Shown: positions 25,924 to 35,254, counted from the first letter of the stretch. The stretch is DNA of 35,504 bases from Bacteroidota bacterium (GCA_024280675.1 JAJRPT010000031.1:1-35504); one strand, 5' to 3'. Program-made: numbers and translations. The notes: generated by a model from the sequence alone, not told the origin.

Positions 25924-28128
25924 ATGAAAATGGCAAGACCAAATACCTCCTCCAATAAACATATCTCAAGAAATACAAAGAAAAAATCCGACTCTGCGGC
26001 AGCATTTAAATTATCTAAGACCTATCCAGCTTGGATAATTCTCATAGTTACTCTGCTCATAAGTGTCTTTCTCTACGATTTTATGGACAATAAAGTCCGC
26101 TCCGATAACGAGATGGCTTTTGAAAAAGCAACCAGCTCGCTTGTGAGCAGAGTCGAAGATAATTTTGACAACAAAATTCAAATAATGAATTCGGTAAATA
26201 ATATTTTTAAGAATTCCTACGTTGTAAGAGATGTATTTGAGATAAACACAAAGAATGCTGTGGCTACTTATTCCTCTGTTGTCTCTTTTGGGAAAGCTAA
26301 CAAAGTCACACCAGAAACTATTGGTGATTTCATCTACAATACACGGTCTCAAGGCTACTATGACATGAGGGTCACTCCAAAAGGAGAAAGAGACCTCTAC
26401 TATTTAACCGAATATATTGTCCCTTTCGAGGCTAATGAAAATAGAATTGGCTATGACGTTGCGACTGAAGAAGTTATCAAAAATGCTATTGATTCGGCCA
26501 GTTTGCACAATAGAATTCAAGTCACCACCACATTTGAATCCATGTCAAAAACACTTTCATTCTACATCATCGCACCACTCTACGAGTTTGGAATGCCAAG
26601 CCAGACAAGAAGTGACAGGGAAAAATATTTCAACTCTGCTGTTCTTATGGAGATGAATACTAGATTGTTCTACGACGAAGCCTTGGGCGAAGGGATTGCT
26701 TCTGATTCTACAATTATCTTCAAAATAGTAGATTTGGTAGAGGGTTCCGAATCGGGCGATTTCTATACTTCTGCAAATTATGAATCGATGGTAAATAAGG
26801 ATGGCAAGGGTGCTTTAATTAAAAATAATACAGATTTGAGCTTTGGAGACCACACAATAAGAATTAAGTTTGAAACCGCCATGGGTTTTGGGGGCGAGTT
26901 CTCAGAATACCTACCTCTTATTGCTCTGGGTTCTGGTGTGTTGGTCTCTGTTGTACTGTTTCTGTTCATTATTTCAGTCATCACCTCTCGCCAACGTGCA
27001 CTTGATTTGGCCGACCGAATGACAAAGTCTCAACGTAGAATAGTTGATTCCTCCCAAGACATCATCTCTGTTTTGGAGATGGATGGGACTTGGAAAACTA
27101 TGAACCCCGCTTCGGAGAAAATATTTGGCATGGATTCAGAGGAACTAATTGGCCGCAATATCAAAGAACTATTCTATTCCGAAGACGACTCCGAAGAATT
27201 CTTCAGAGTTGTAAGCACCGAGCATGAAGATTATTCAGAAAGAATTGACATACAGATGATTGCTAGTGAAAATGAAGTAAAGTGGATGAACTGGAGTCTT
27301 TCAATCTCTTTGCAAGATTCACTCGTCTATGCCATCGGAAGAGATGTCACACTGGAAAAAGAAACAGAAGAATTGCAAATTATGCAAAGAAAACAAGTTG
27401 GGCTTGCTGGGCGTTTCTCCAAAGAGGCTAATGAATCCAAATCTTTTTTCATGGTTCAACTCTCTCACCAACTTCGCAACTCACTGACTGGTATTCTGGG
27501 TTACCTCCAACTCATACGAGAGGGGTATTACCAGAGCGATGAAGAACTAAAAGAATATGTTGCACTTGCCGAGACTAGTTCCGAAGAAATATTTACATTC
27601 GTATCCGATATTGTCGAGATCACAAGCGCTACCGAAGCCAAAAACTCCACTCCAAAGCTTTCAAATGTAAACTTCTATGACGTTTACAAAGATGTTGCCT
27701 ACAAAATATACCTTATCATTGATCTTCCCGATGTTAAAACTACAATCAATGACGAAGCAAAGTTTGTTCATTTCCTTGGTGAAAGAACAGTTATGACAGA
27801 GTTACTTCTCATGTGTTTTGGCACTTTATGCACAGGGCTAGAAAATCAAACTGTGACCGTTCAAGCAGAAGAAAATACCTACGAAGGTGCTACCGAAATT
27901 CAAATCCTAGGACCGGGTAACGACGTGGTCGAAAGAATGATTAACGCTTACAAATTCAAAAAATCTGGCATAATTGACGCATTAGAAGATGACGAAGGCG
28001 ACGTGCTGTTAAATCTTGCAATCATCGAATCCGATATAAGAAGGCTCAATGGTAGTGTAACCATTGAATCATTCGGGGGCGAAGAAGGTAATGTGATTAT
28101 GATGACACTTCCTCTACAAAAAAGATAA
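25924..28128 (+). CDS. CHASE-PAS sensor histidine kinase with degenerate ATPase domain
   Basis: The 734-residue protein has a membrane helix at about 36-53, a periplasmic CHASE domain (QGYYDMRVTPKGERDLYYL, the IVPFEANENRIGYDVATEE stretch and YIIAPLYEF), and a second helix at about 329-353. A PAS domain at about 372-480 (IISVLEMDGTWKTMNPASE, ENEVKWMNWSLSI) and a HisKA helix follow. The H-box SHQLRNSLTGILGYLQLI carries phospho-acceptor His515. The ATP-binding domain is abnormal: where the N-box Asn should be it reads LLLMCFGTLCTG, the DxGxG G1 box is replaced by LGPGNDV and the G2 box by DVLLNLAI. The terminal strands (LNGSVTIES, VIMMTLPL) show the fold is kept. It may lack kinase activity. The stop shares one base with the next start. 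Confidence 0.92.
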   Translation: MKMARPNTSSNKHISRNTKKKSDSAAAFKLSKTYPAWIILIVTLLISVFLYDFMDNKVRSDNEMAFEKATSSLVSRVEDNFDNKIQIMNSVNNIFKNSYVVRDVFEINTKNAVATYSSVVSFGKANKVTPETIGDFIYNTRSQGYYDMRVTPKGERDLYYLTEYIVPFEANENRIGYDVATEEVIKNAIDSASLHNRIQVTTTFESMSKTLSFYIIAPLYEFGMPSQTRSDREKYFNSAVLMEMNTRLFYDEALGEGIASDSTIIFKIVDLVEGSESGDFYTSANYESMVNKDGKGALIKNNTDLSFGDHTIRIKFETAMGFGGEFSEYLPLIALGSGVLVSVVLFLFIISVITSRQRALDLADRMTKSQRRIVDSSQDIISVLEMDGTWKTMNPASEKIFGMDSEELIGRNIKELFYSEDDSEEFFRVVSTEHEDYSERIDIQMIASENEVKWMNWSLSISLQDSLVYAIGRDVTLEKETEELQIMQRKQVGLAGRFSKEANESKSFFMVQLSHQLRNSLTGILGYLQLIREGYYQSDEELKEYVALAETSSEEIFTFVSDIVEITSATEAKNSTPKLSNVNFYDVYKDVAYKIYLIIDLPDVKTTINDEAKFVHFLGERTVMTELLLMCFGTLCTGLENQTVTVQAEENTYEGATEIQILGPGNDVVERMINAYKFKKSGIIDALEDDEGDVLLNLAIIESDIRRLNGSVTIESFGGEEGNVIMMTLPLQKR

Positions 28129-28772
28129 TGGCAGAGTTTATTGACATTGACCGATGGTTTGGTGACAAAGAGGGCGAATGCTATAATTTTGTGACAAAAG
28201 CACTCGAAGATGGTGAACTTATTGCATTTCCTACAGATACGGTTTATGGTCTGGGATGTGATATAGAAAATGAAAGTGCGGTAGGCAAAATATTTGAGCT
28301 AAAAAAACGCTCAAAGCAAAAAGCTCTCGGAGCTTATCTTTGTGGAGTGAATTGTGACGGTCGCCTAGAGAAAATGTCGAGCAGTATTCCTGAGATATTT
28401 TTTAAACTTTCCAAAGAGTTTCTACCAGGTCCTCTTACAATGATAATTCCCCGCCACGGTGCTTTTGCGGCTCTGGCAACATCAAACTCAAAGGGAATTG
28501 CCATAAGAATACCCAAGCACAGACCTCTGCTCGCTTTTCTATCCCATTACAAGGGAACACTCGCTGGTACATCTCTAAATCTTGCGGGCGAAAAACCAAT
28601 CAATGATCCAATAGAAATTCAAGAAAAGTTTGGAAGTCAAATAAAATATATTTTAACCTCGAATGAAAAGATCTCTCAAAACTCCTCTACAGTTATTGAT
28701 CTGACTCATGGCAAAATAAAATTGCTCCGAAAGGGTGATTTAGATATTTCCACACTCAAAAAATTTGCCTGA
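28128..28772 (+). CDS. Threonylcarbamoyl-AMP synthase (YrdC/Sua5 family)
   Basis: The 214-residue protein is a YrdC-domain enzyme, which makes threonylcarbamoyl-AMP from Thr, bicarbonate and ATP for the t6A37 tRNA modification. Evidence is IAFPTDTVYGLGCD at about 30-44, the basic segment ELKKRSKQKALGAYL, FLPGPLTMIIPRHG at about 102-115 and AIRIPKHRPLLAFL. The usual KRxxxxP site has Ala for Pro here. There is no C-terminal Sua5 domain, so it is the short TsaC-like form; I cannot separate TsaC from the related YciO on motifs alone. The ATG overlaps the kinase stop (TAATG), suggesting coupled translation. It converges on the DUF349-like gene six bases away. Confidence 0.87.
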   Translation: MAEFIDIDRWFGDKEGECYNFVTKALEDGELIAFPTDTVYGLGCDIENESAVGKIFELKKRSKQKALGAYLCGVNCDGRLEKMSSSIPEIFFKLSKEFLPGPLTMIIPRHGAFAALATSNSKGIAIRIPKHRPLLAFLSHYKGTLAGTSLNLAGEKPINDPIEIQEKFGSQIKYILTSNEKISQNSSTVIDLTHGKIKLLRKGDLDISTLKKFA

Positions 28773-28778
28773 TAGAAT

Positions 28779-30521
28779 TTATATTTTCTTTTCTAACCCA
28801 GCATTTATCTCAGCAATCCGCTTTAGGTTCTCCTCAACATTTGCTTGCCCTGAAGATATTTTTTGCTCTAGTGTCTTTACTTTTTCTAAATCTATTGACT
28901 CCTGAGAACCCTCTTTTATTTTCACTAAAAAAGATTCGTCCTCTTTGATTAATTTCTCAATATTTTCATTCTTTTGTTCTAATTTTTTAATCTTCTCCTC
29001 TAGTTTCTTACGCTTTTCCACCTCACGTCTTCTGAGGAAATCTTTTCTCTTTGAGTCAAACTTTTTAAAACCTTTTCTAATCCTTGCCAGCAATTCATTG
29101 CGATGGGAGCGTGTCAGCTTTATAATCTTGACCTCATCTTGGACATCAATTAAGCCCTCACGAATATCTCTGAAATTATTAGAGTATTCAACATTGGCTA
29201 TCGCCTCACTTATTTTCAGCTCAAGTTTCACAAAATTGCTTTTAGATATTTCCTTGAACTCCTCTGTCATCTCTTCGGTATTCTGGTTGAGCTTCGAAAA
29301 TATTGCACGAATCTCACCAAAGAGTTCATCACTTTGCCTTCTTGTCAAAGCTAATTGCTTTAGCTTCTTCTGGGTTTCAATTAGATGATTTCGAGAGGAA
29401 CTACTATTTTTTGGATCACTTGCAAATAAAATTGCAGTATCGACCATTGGCTTTGCCAACAAATAATTTTTCTCTGCGACTTCCCCAAAAGCCTTACGTT
29501 CGTTGTCTTGTTTTGCATTTATTTCATCGAATGCCAATCGTATTGTGCCATAGAGTTCGTCACGTTCCTTGCGTGAGAGCTTCACATCTCTTAGCTCTTT
29601 TTGTAGCGATATTAAAATCTTTCGTGCATTGTTTAAATCATCAGACGTTTTTTCCTTGTTGCAAGCAAATTCTACACGTGGCTTAAACCGCAAATAATTC
29701 TCAGCACATTCCATCTCAAAGGCCTCTCGCTCTGCACCTTCAAGCATGTTAATCTTATCGAACAAATTTTGAATTGACTTGAAAAACACATCCCTGTCAC
29801 TTGGGCGAAAACTTATAGACTTCATCTCCTTTTGCAAAGAGATTAATATGAGTCTAGTTTCTTTTAAATTATTAGATAACTTTCCCTCTGCCTCTTCAAT
29901 CTTAATATCAAATGTTGGTTTATATTTATTAAAGTTTTCATCAAAGATTTTATTTCGTTCTTCTCTTTCTTTTGCCTGTCTACTAGACACCAACTCAAAG
30001 ACTTCTTGAATCCTCTGGTCTATTTCATTTCTTTGATCCAGTGGGATTAAAAACAATGCTGACAAAGATTCCTTCAAGCCAACCAAAGTTTTGCGAATAG
30101 ACCTTGCGTCTCTATTCTCCTCAAAACCTAATTCTAATGCTTCTATTGTCTCATTTAGAAAATTAAACTCTTTTTCTTGTTTGGCAAGTGCGTCTTTATT
30201 GACAGGAGCTTCAAAATGCTCAATTTCCTCAGCAACTGCTTCTGGCTGCACTGCTTCTTTCTCAATTTCCTCTTCTGCACTCGAATCCTCAAGCACCTCT
30301 ACCTTTTGCTCTGGTTCACTTTCCGGCTCCAGCTCTGGAGGTGATTGTACTTGATTAGCTTCTTCTTCTTGTTGCTCGCCAGCAGTAGATTCTACAGTGT
30401 CCTCACTTTGGGATTCCTCTTTTTGGATGGGCAGATTATGTTCTGTTTCAACTACATTCGTTTCTACCACTGCCTCAGATTCCTTTTTCACTTCAATATT
30501 GCTGTTTTCTTCTTGTGTCAT
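28779..30521 (-). CDS. DUF349-like helical-repeat protein with acidic N-terminus
   Basis: The 580-residue protein has a disordered, Glu/Pro-rich N-terminus (1-110) and a helical body built of five repeats. Each has the pattern LQKELxxxKLxRxxRDELxxxIRxxFxKxN, starting at about 146, 227, 304, 381 and 458, so the period is 77 residues for the last three steps. The pattern resembles DUF349 (LQxEWKxIGPVPxxxxDELWxRF), but the tryptophans are lost. A Lys-rich coiled coil follows at about 485-580. No signal peptide or membrane helix is present, so it is cytoplasmic. It lies 71 nt downstream of ftsH in the same direction. Function is unknown. Confidence 0.78.
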   Translation of the reverse strand: MTQEENSNIEVKKESEAVVETNVVETEHNLPIQKEESQSEDTVESTAGEQQEEEANQVQSPPELEPESEPEQKVEVLEDSSAEEEIEKEAVQPEAVAEEIEHFEAPVNKDALAKQEKEFNFLNETIEALELGFEENRDARSIRKTLVGLKESLSALFLIPLDQRNEIDQRIQEVFELVSSRQAKEREERNKIFDENFNKYKPTFDIKIEEAEGKLSNNLKETRLILISLQKEMKSISFRPSDRDVFFKSIQNLFDKINMLEGAEREAFEMECAENYLRFKPRVEFACNKEKTSDDLNNARKILISLQKELRDVKLSRKERDELYGTIRLAFDEINAKQDNERKAFGEVAEKNYLLAKPMVDTAILFASDPKNSSSSRNHLIETQKKLKQLALTRRQSDELFGEIRAIFSKLNQNTEEMTEEFKEISKSNFVKLELKISEAIANVEYSNNFRDIREGLIDVQDEVKIIKLTRSHRNELLARIRKGFKKFDSKRKDFLRRREVEKRKKLEEKIKKLEQKNENIEKLIKEDESFLVKIKEGSQESIDLEKVKTLEQKISSGQANVEENLKRIAEINAGLEKKI

Positions 30522-30592
30522 CTTGTCTTACTCACTCTTGTTATTTGTTTTTGTTGTTGTTTGCATGTTTCCATCTTGTCGTCTGAGGACTT

Positions 30593-32647
30593 CTATTTTT
30601 CTATTTCTTCTTCTTTGCCGTCATTTAGATTAATAGACTTTATTGCCTCCATTGCTTGGGAGCTAATCTCTGGAAGCTCCTCGCCTTTGAACATCTTGTC
30701 CAGCTCTTCGCCCGTTATCACTTCTCGCTCAATTAATATTTTTGAACATTTTTCCAAAAGCTCTTTATTCTCACAAAGAAGACCTTCGGCAACGGCGTAA
30801 GAATTGCTGAGTATTTTCCTTACCTCAGAATCAATTATTTCCGATGTCTTCTCCGAATGATCCTTTGGCTGGGAAATCTCACGACCAAGAAAGACATCAT
30901 CTTGTTTAGTTGTGAAATTTACTGGTCCGATAATATCTGACATGCCCCAATCGCAAACCATCTTTTTAGCAATCTCGGTAGCCCGCTGAATATCATTTTG
31001 AGCTCCGGTGGACAGGACATTGAAAGTGAGCAACTCGGCCGCTCGTCCTCCCATCATCATCGCTAATTTCTGCTCTAAATAAGTCTTTGATTTCGAATGA
31101 AACTCCTCATCTGGCAAATATGAAGTAACTCCAAGAGCTTGTCCTCTAGGGATAATCGTCACTTTGTGTACAGGATCAGGATTTTTAGTTAGCTTGCCAA
31201 CAAGGGCGTGTCCCATTTCGTGGTATGCCGTCATTTCTTTTTCTTTCTCAGACACCACCATACTTTTACGCTCAACGCCCATTAGTATCTTGTCCTTTGC
31301 ATTTTCAAAATCATACATTGTGACCTTCTCGCCATTTCGTCTTGCGGCAAGAAGAGCCGCCTCGTTTACAATATTTGCAATATCGGCTCCACTCAGGCCT
31401 GGTGTACCTTTTGCCAAAATTGTAACATCTACATCAGAACCTAAGGGAATTTTCTTAATATGAACTTCAAAAATACCCTTTCGTCCCCTCACATCGGGGC
31501 GATCTACTACCACCTGTCGGTCGAATCTTCCAGGACGAAGAAGTGCCGGGTCAAGTACGTCCGGGCGGTTGGTTGCAGCAATAATAATTACACCACTATT
31601 TTGCTCAAAACCATCCATCTCCACAAGAAGTTGGTTCAGAGTCTGCTCACGCTCATCGTGTCCTCCCCCAACCCCAGCCCCACGCTGGCGACCAACTGCG
31701 TCAATCTCATCAATAAAACAAATGCAAGGAGAATTTTTCTTCGCTTGCTCAAAAAGATCCCTCACCCTGCTTGCACCCACACCAACGAACATTTCAACAA
31801 AGTCGGCCCCACTCATTGAGAAAAACGGAACATCTGCCTCGCCTGCCACAGCCCTTGCAAGAAGCGTCTTGCCGGTACCAGGAGGTCCCAAAAGCAACAC
31901 TCCTTTTGGAATCCTACCGCCAAGTTTTTGGAATTTCTCAGGCTCTTTCAAAAATTCTATAATTTCTTCTAGCTCATATTTTGCCTCATCAATGCCAGCC
32001 ACGTCCTTGAATGTCACAGGCTCTATATTTTCATCTACCAGCTTAATACGTGCCTTTCCAAAAGAAAACAGTCCCTTTTGCCCTCCAGCACCTCCCCCAT
32101 TTTGCATCCTCTTCATAAAGAAAATTACCAGACCAAAAAGCATTAGAAGTGGCAAAAAAGAAAGCACCGTCCCCCAGAAGAAATTATCACCTTCTTTATA
32201 AATAATGTTAATTCCCTTCTCCGACCACTCCGCTTCGGTGGCAGAATCAACGACAACAAGTTTGGTCACAAACTTAGTGATTGATTTGCTCTTGCCATCA
32301 ATCTCAAGAGTCACAGGATTGCTCAGAAATCCCTGGAATTCAAAGTCATTTAACTGCGTTTTGTAGACTACCCCTTCGGCTATCAGACCTTGGGACAAAA
32401 GATCTTTGTATTCAGAATATGAAATCTTGGGATCGGCCGAACGCCCGTCTTGGAAAAGAAATATCATTGAAAATATCCCCATACCAAGGAAAACCCACAA
32501 TAATAAATTCTTGCTAAATTTGTTGTCTTCGCCCGATTTGTTCGGATCGGAGCCATGAAAGCCCCGCTTTTTCTTTGGCGAATTTCCCTTTTTCATATTA
32601 TCATCACTCGACATATTAATTTTCCTGATTATTTTTTTCTGCATCAT
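30593..32647 (-). CDS. ftsH: ATP-dependent zinc metalloprotease FtsH
   Basis: FtsH is a membrane-bound AAA+ protease that degrades misassembled and regulatory proteins. The 684 residues contain two membrane helices (about 48-65 and 158-178), Walker A GPPGTGKT at 254-261, Walker B CICFIDEID, the second region of homology ATNRPDVLDPALLRPGRFD and the zinc site HEMGH at 476-480. The third ligand region GAQNDIQRAT lies near 550. Length and order are standard. Three in-frame ATGs lie close together (32647, 32644 and 32614); the last follows AAAATTAAT, a typical local start context, so the shorter start is possible. The preceding gene is tilS, 48 nt upstream, as in many bacteria. Confidence 0.97.
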   Translation of the reverse strand: MMQKKIIRKINMSSDDNMKKGNSPKKKRGFHGSDPNKSGEDNKFSKNLLLWVFLGMGIFSMIFLFQDGRSADPKISYSEYKDLLSQGLIAEGVVYKTQLNDFEFQGFLSNPVTLEIDGKSKSITKFVTKLVVVDSATEAEWSEKGINIIYKEGDNFFWGTVLSFLPLLMLFGLVIFFMKRMQNGGGAGGQKGLFSFGKARIKLVDENIEPVTFKDVAGIDEAKYELEEIIEFLKEPEKFQKLGGRIPKGVLLLGPPGTGKTLLARAVAGEADVPFFSMSGADFVEMFVGVGASRVRDLFEQAKKNSPCICFIDEIDAVGRQRGAGVGGGHDEREQTLNQLLVEMDGFEQNSGVIIIAATNRPDVLDPALLRPGRFDRQVVVDRPDVRGRKGIFEVHIKKIPLGSDVDVTILAKGTPGLSGADIANIVNEAALLAARRNGEKVTMYDFENAKDKILMGVERKSMVVSEKEKEMTAYHEMGHALVGKLTKNPDPVHKVTIIPRGQALGVTSYLPDEEFHSKSKTYLEQKLAMMMGGRAAELLTFNVLSTGAQNDIQRATEIAKKMVCDWGMSDIIGPVNFTTKQDDVFLGREISQPKDHSEKTSEIIDSEVRKILSNSYAVAEGLLCENKELLEKCSKILIEREVITGEELDKMFKGEELPEISSQAMEAIKSINLNDGKEEEIEK

Positions 32648-32695
32648 TTTACAAGCAGACGTATAAATGTTATTTAATGTTTATTTTATATTTAT

Positions 32696-35194
32696 TTATT
32701 TTTCCGTTACTATTAATTCAGCCTTTAGTATCTTTTTAGAATCAGAAGTAACCTTGTATTTCTCACTCATCCTCCACCCGCAAACCCATATTATATTTAC
32801 CCTGTCGCTAAGTACCATTAAGTTCTTACGCTCGGCAAATGCTATTTTATTATTGACAACAAAATCACTCAGCTTTACGCTCCCACCAAGTCCAATAGGC
32901 ATAAAACGATCCCCATTCCTTATCGTTCTGAGTTCAAGATTTTCTGGCATAAACTCCATATCAAAATACTCAATGTTTCTGCCCAAGCTGTAATCAACAT
33001 CTTTGACCTTCACAAGACTTAACCGCAGTGTGAAATTCTCATAGGCATACTCGCCCGTGTTCTTTATAATATAGGACTTTTCCTTTAATATCTTGTTCTT
33101 GTAAAACACTAACTGCATTCTATCTTTGACAACAGAAGTATAAGGATTAACTTCAATAATCTTTCCCGTCTCCGATTTCAATAAAGAACTTATACTACTT
33201 ATTTTCTTATAACTTGCGTCTCTGATATTAAAATATCGCTCCAAAATTAAGGAAATTAATTCACCTTTTATAAAACTTTCATTCAACTCTAATTTATTGG
33301 CATCTATTACCACATAACTCTTCTTTGATGAAATTATTAATCGGTCAAGATCTGGACGCACCTTGGAGTAAACAAATCTATCGGCCGAAGAAATCAAATG
33401 TGCCGAACGGTTTACAACAGAAATTATGTCTTTATTGAACTGCTTTTCAATAAATGGAATAAGGTCTAGCCGAATTTTATTCCGAAGAAATTGCTTTTCG
33501 GAATTTGTCTTGTCCTCACGCCACACTATATTTCGCTTGTCTGCATACTCTTGAATTTCTTTTCTTGTAGTGTGAACCAATGGCCTGATTATATTAATGT
33601 TCTTGTAAAGCGGTCTTTTCTGAGGAATACCACCCAGTCCAGTCAGACCTGATCCCCTCATAAGATTTATAAAGAAAGTCTCAGTAGAATCATTTGCATT
33701 GTGTGCTGTGGCTACAAAATTCACTTTGATAGATTTTGCTACTTGCTCAAAGAAAAAATAACGCCTGTTGCGTGCCGCCTCTTCGATTGAGTAGCCAAAA
33801 TCACTTGCGTACTTTTTGACATTTGCCTCATCCCTATAAAAAGGAATATTATATTTTTCGGCTAATTCCTCCACAAAGAATTCGTCCTCATCCGACTCTT
33901 TTCTTAGCTTGTGATTGAAATGGGCAATATGCAAAGACCACGATTTCTCAAGCGAAAGATTGGCAAACATATCCAGCATCACAATGGAATCAACCCCCCC
34001 ACTCACACACAGCAAGATAGACACTTTACTGTCCACATAAAGCGATTCAGAAAGAAATGAGTACAAGTCTCCAAGCATTTTTTTATAATATTTATCAATC
34101 TTTTGAAAGGGTGAAAGAAGCATATCTTGATTGATTACACTTCCTACAAATGGCTCCAGCTTGGGTATTACTCTTTTTATTTCCTTCTTTGAAGGTAGAA
34201 TATCGGGCGTTTGGTTTTCTTTTTTCTTATGTGATTTTTTTTGCGGTTTAGCTTTAACCATTGACTTCGATTTCTCCAGCTTCAAATCCAATTCGGACTT
34301 CTCCAAAATTTCCTGCGACGGAACTGAACCCGCTTCCGATTCGGCTGGCTCTTTCTTTAGTTTTGCTTTGGGCTTTGGCTTTGCTTTGGCTTTAGGTTTT
34401 GACCTTGATTTCTCCAGCTTCAAATCCAATTCGGACTTCTCCAAAATTTCCTGCGACGGATCGGAACCCGCTTCCGATTCGGCTGGCTCTTTCTTTAGTT
34501 TTGCTTTGGGCTTTGGCTTTGCTTTGGCTTTAGGTTTAGTTTTTGATTTCTCCAGCTTCAAATCCAATTCGGATTTCTCCGAAACTTCCTGCGACGGAAC
34601 TGAACCCGCTTCCGATTCGGCTGGCTCTTTCTTTAGTTTTGCTTTAGTCTTTGGCTTTGGCTTTGCTTTGGCTTTAGGTTTTGGCTTTGGTTTTGCTTTG
34701 GCTTTAGGTTTTGACTTCGATTTCTCCAGCTTCAAATCCAATTCGGACTTCTCCAAAATTTCCTGCAACGGAACTGAACCCGCTTCCGATTCGGCTGGCT
34801 CTTTCTTTAGTTTTGCTTTGGGCTTTGGCTTTGGCTTTGGTTTTGCTTTGGCTTTAGGTTTTGACTTTGATTTCTCCAGCTTCAAATCCAATTCGGACTT
34901 CTCCAAAATTTCCTGCGACGGAACTGAACCCGCTTCCGATTCGGCTGGCTCTTTCTTTAGCTTTGCTTTGGGCTTTGGCTTTGCTTTGGCTTTAGGTTTT
35001 GCTTTGGCTTTATCGCTCTTTGTCACACTTTTTTTTGCAGGTGACCGCTTCGCCTTAGTTTTAGCCTTGACAAGCTCCTCTTCTTTGACCAATTTAATCT
35101 TAGCCTTAGAAACTTTTCCTTTCTTAGCTTTATCGCCAACACTGGGCTTCCCCTCAGCTTTCTTAACTCTAGTATTTATTTTTTCTTTTGCCAT
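32696..35194 (-). CDS. tilS: tRNA(Ile)-lysidine synthase TilS with long repetitive N-terminal extension
   Basis: TilS attaches lysine to C34 of the CAU-anticodon tRNA(Ile) using ATP, so that it reads AUA. The catalytic half is clear: the PP-loop ILLCVSGGVDSIVML with SGGVDS at 398-403, HIAHFNHKLRKESDEDE, FVATAHNANDSTETFF, a GLTGLGGIP loop and a TilS C-terminal domain (FMPIGLGGSVKLSDFV, WVCGWRMSEKYKV). The first 397 residues are unusual: a Lys-rich start, five tandem repeats rich in Lys-Pro and Lys-Ala dipeptides (about 63-308) and a basic linker. A typical TilS is about 320-450 residues and lacks this. The ATG at 35194 follows A/T-rich sequence; a GTG at 35230 is in frame but has a poor context. 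The enzyme is essential in almost all bacteria. Confidence 0.93.
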   Translation of the reverse strand: MAKEKINTRVKKAEGKPSVGDKAKKGKVSKAKIKLVKEEELVKAKTKAKRSPAKKSVTKSDKAKAKPKAKAKPKPKAKLKKEPAESEAGSVPSQEILEKSELDLKLEKSKSKPKAKAKPKPKPKPKAKLKKEPAESEAGSVPLQEILEKSELDLKLEKSKSKPKAKAKPKPKPKAKAKPKPKTKAKLKKEPAESEAGSVPSQEVSEKSELDLKLEKSKTKPKAKAKPKPKAKLKKEPAESEAGSDPSQEILEKSELDLKLEKSRSKPKAKAKPKPKAKLKKEPAESEAGSVPSQEILEKSELDLKLEKSKSMVKAKPQKKSHKKKENQTPDILPSKKEIKRVIPKLEPFVGSVINQDMLLSPFQKIDKYYKKMLGDLYSFLSESLYVDSKVSILLCVSGGVDSIVMLDMFANLSLEKSWSLHIAHFNHKLRKESDEDEFFVEELAEKYNIPFYRDEANVKKYASDFGYSIEEAARNRRYFFFEQVAKSIKVNFVATAHNANDSTETFFINLMRGSGLTGLGGIPQKRPLYKNINIIRPLVHTTRKEIQEYADKRNIVWREDKTNSEKQFLRNKIRLDLIPFIEKQFNKDIISVVNRSAHLISSADRFVYSKVRPDLDRLIISSKKSYVVIDANKLELNESFIKGELISLILERYFNIRDASYKKISSISSLLKSETGKIIEVNPYTSVVKDRMQLVFYKNKILKEKSYIIKNTGEYAYENFTLRLSLVKVKDVDYSLGRNIEYFDMEFMPENLELRTIRNGDRFMPIGLGGSVKLSDFVVNNKIAFAERKNLMVLSDRVNIIWVCGWRMSEKYKVTSDSKKILKAELIVTEK
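34271..35008 (-). repeat. Five tandem 138-174-nt repeats in the tilS extension
   Basis: The sequence TTTCTCCAGC plus flanks recurs at 34271, 34409, 34547, 34721 and 34871, giving unit lengths of 138, 138, 174 and 150 nt. All lengths are multiples of six; they differ by whole Lys-Ala/Lys-Pro codon pairs. Each unit encodes a Lys/Pro/Ala run, then an acidic segment (KKEPAESEAGSVPSQE) and SELDLKLEKSKS. Copies differ at scattered bases. Confidence 0.92.
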
Positions 35195-35254
35195 ATATTG
35201 TAAAAAAAGGCGACTTATCCCGGCAGTCACCTTCTTTATATTTTAATGTGTGAA

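Noticed and set aside
34131..35246. 371-residue plus-strand open frame rich in Phe, Ala and Gly
   Set aside because: It lies antisense to the tilS repeats and is open only because Lys/Pro/Ala codons on the other strand read as Phe/Gly/Ala codons.
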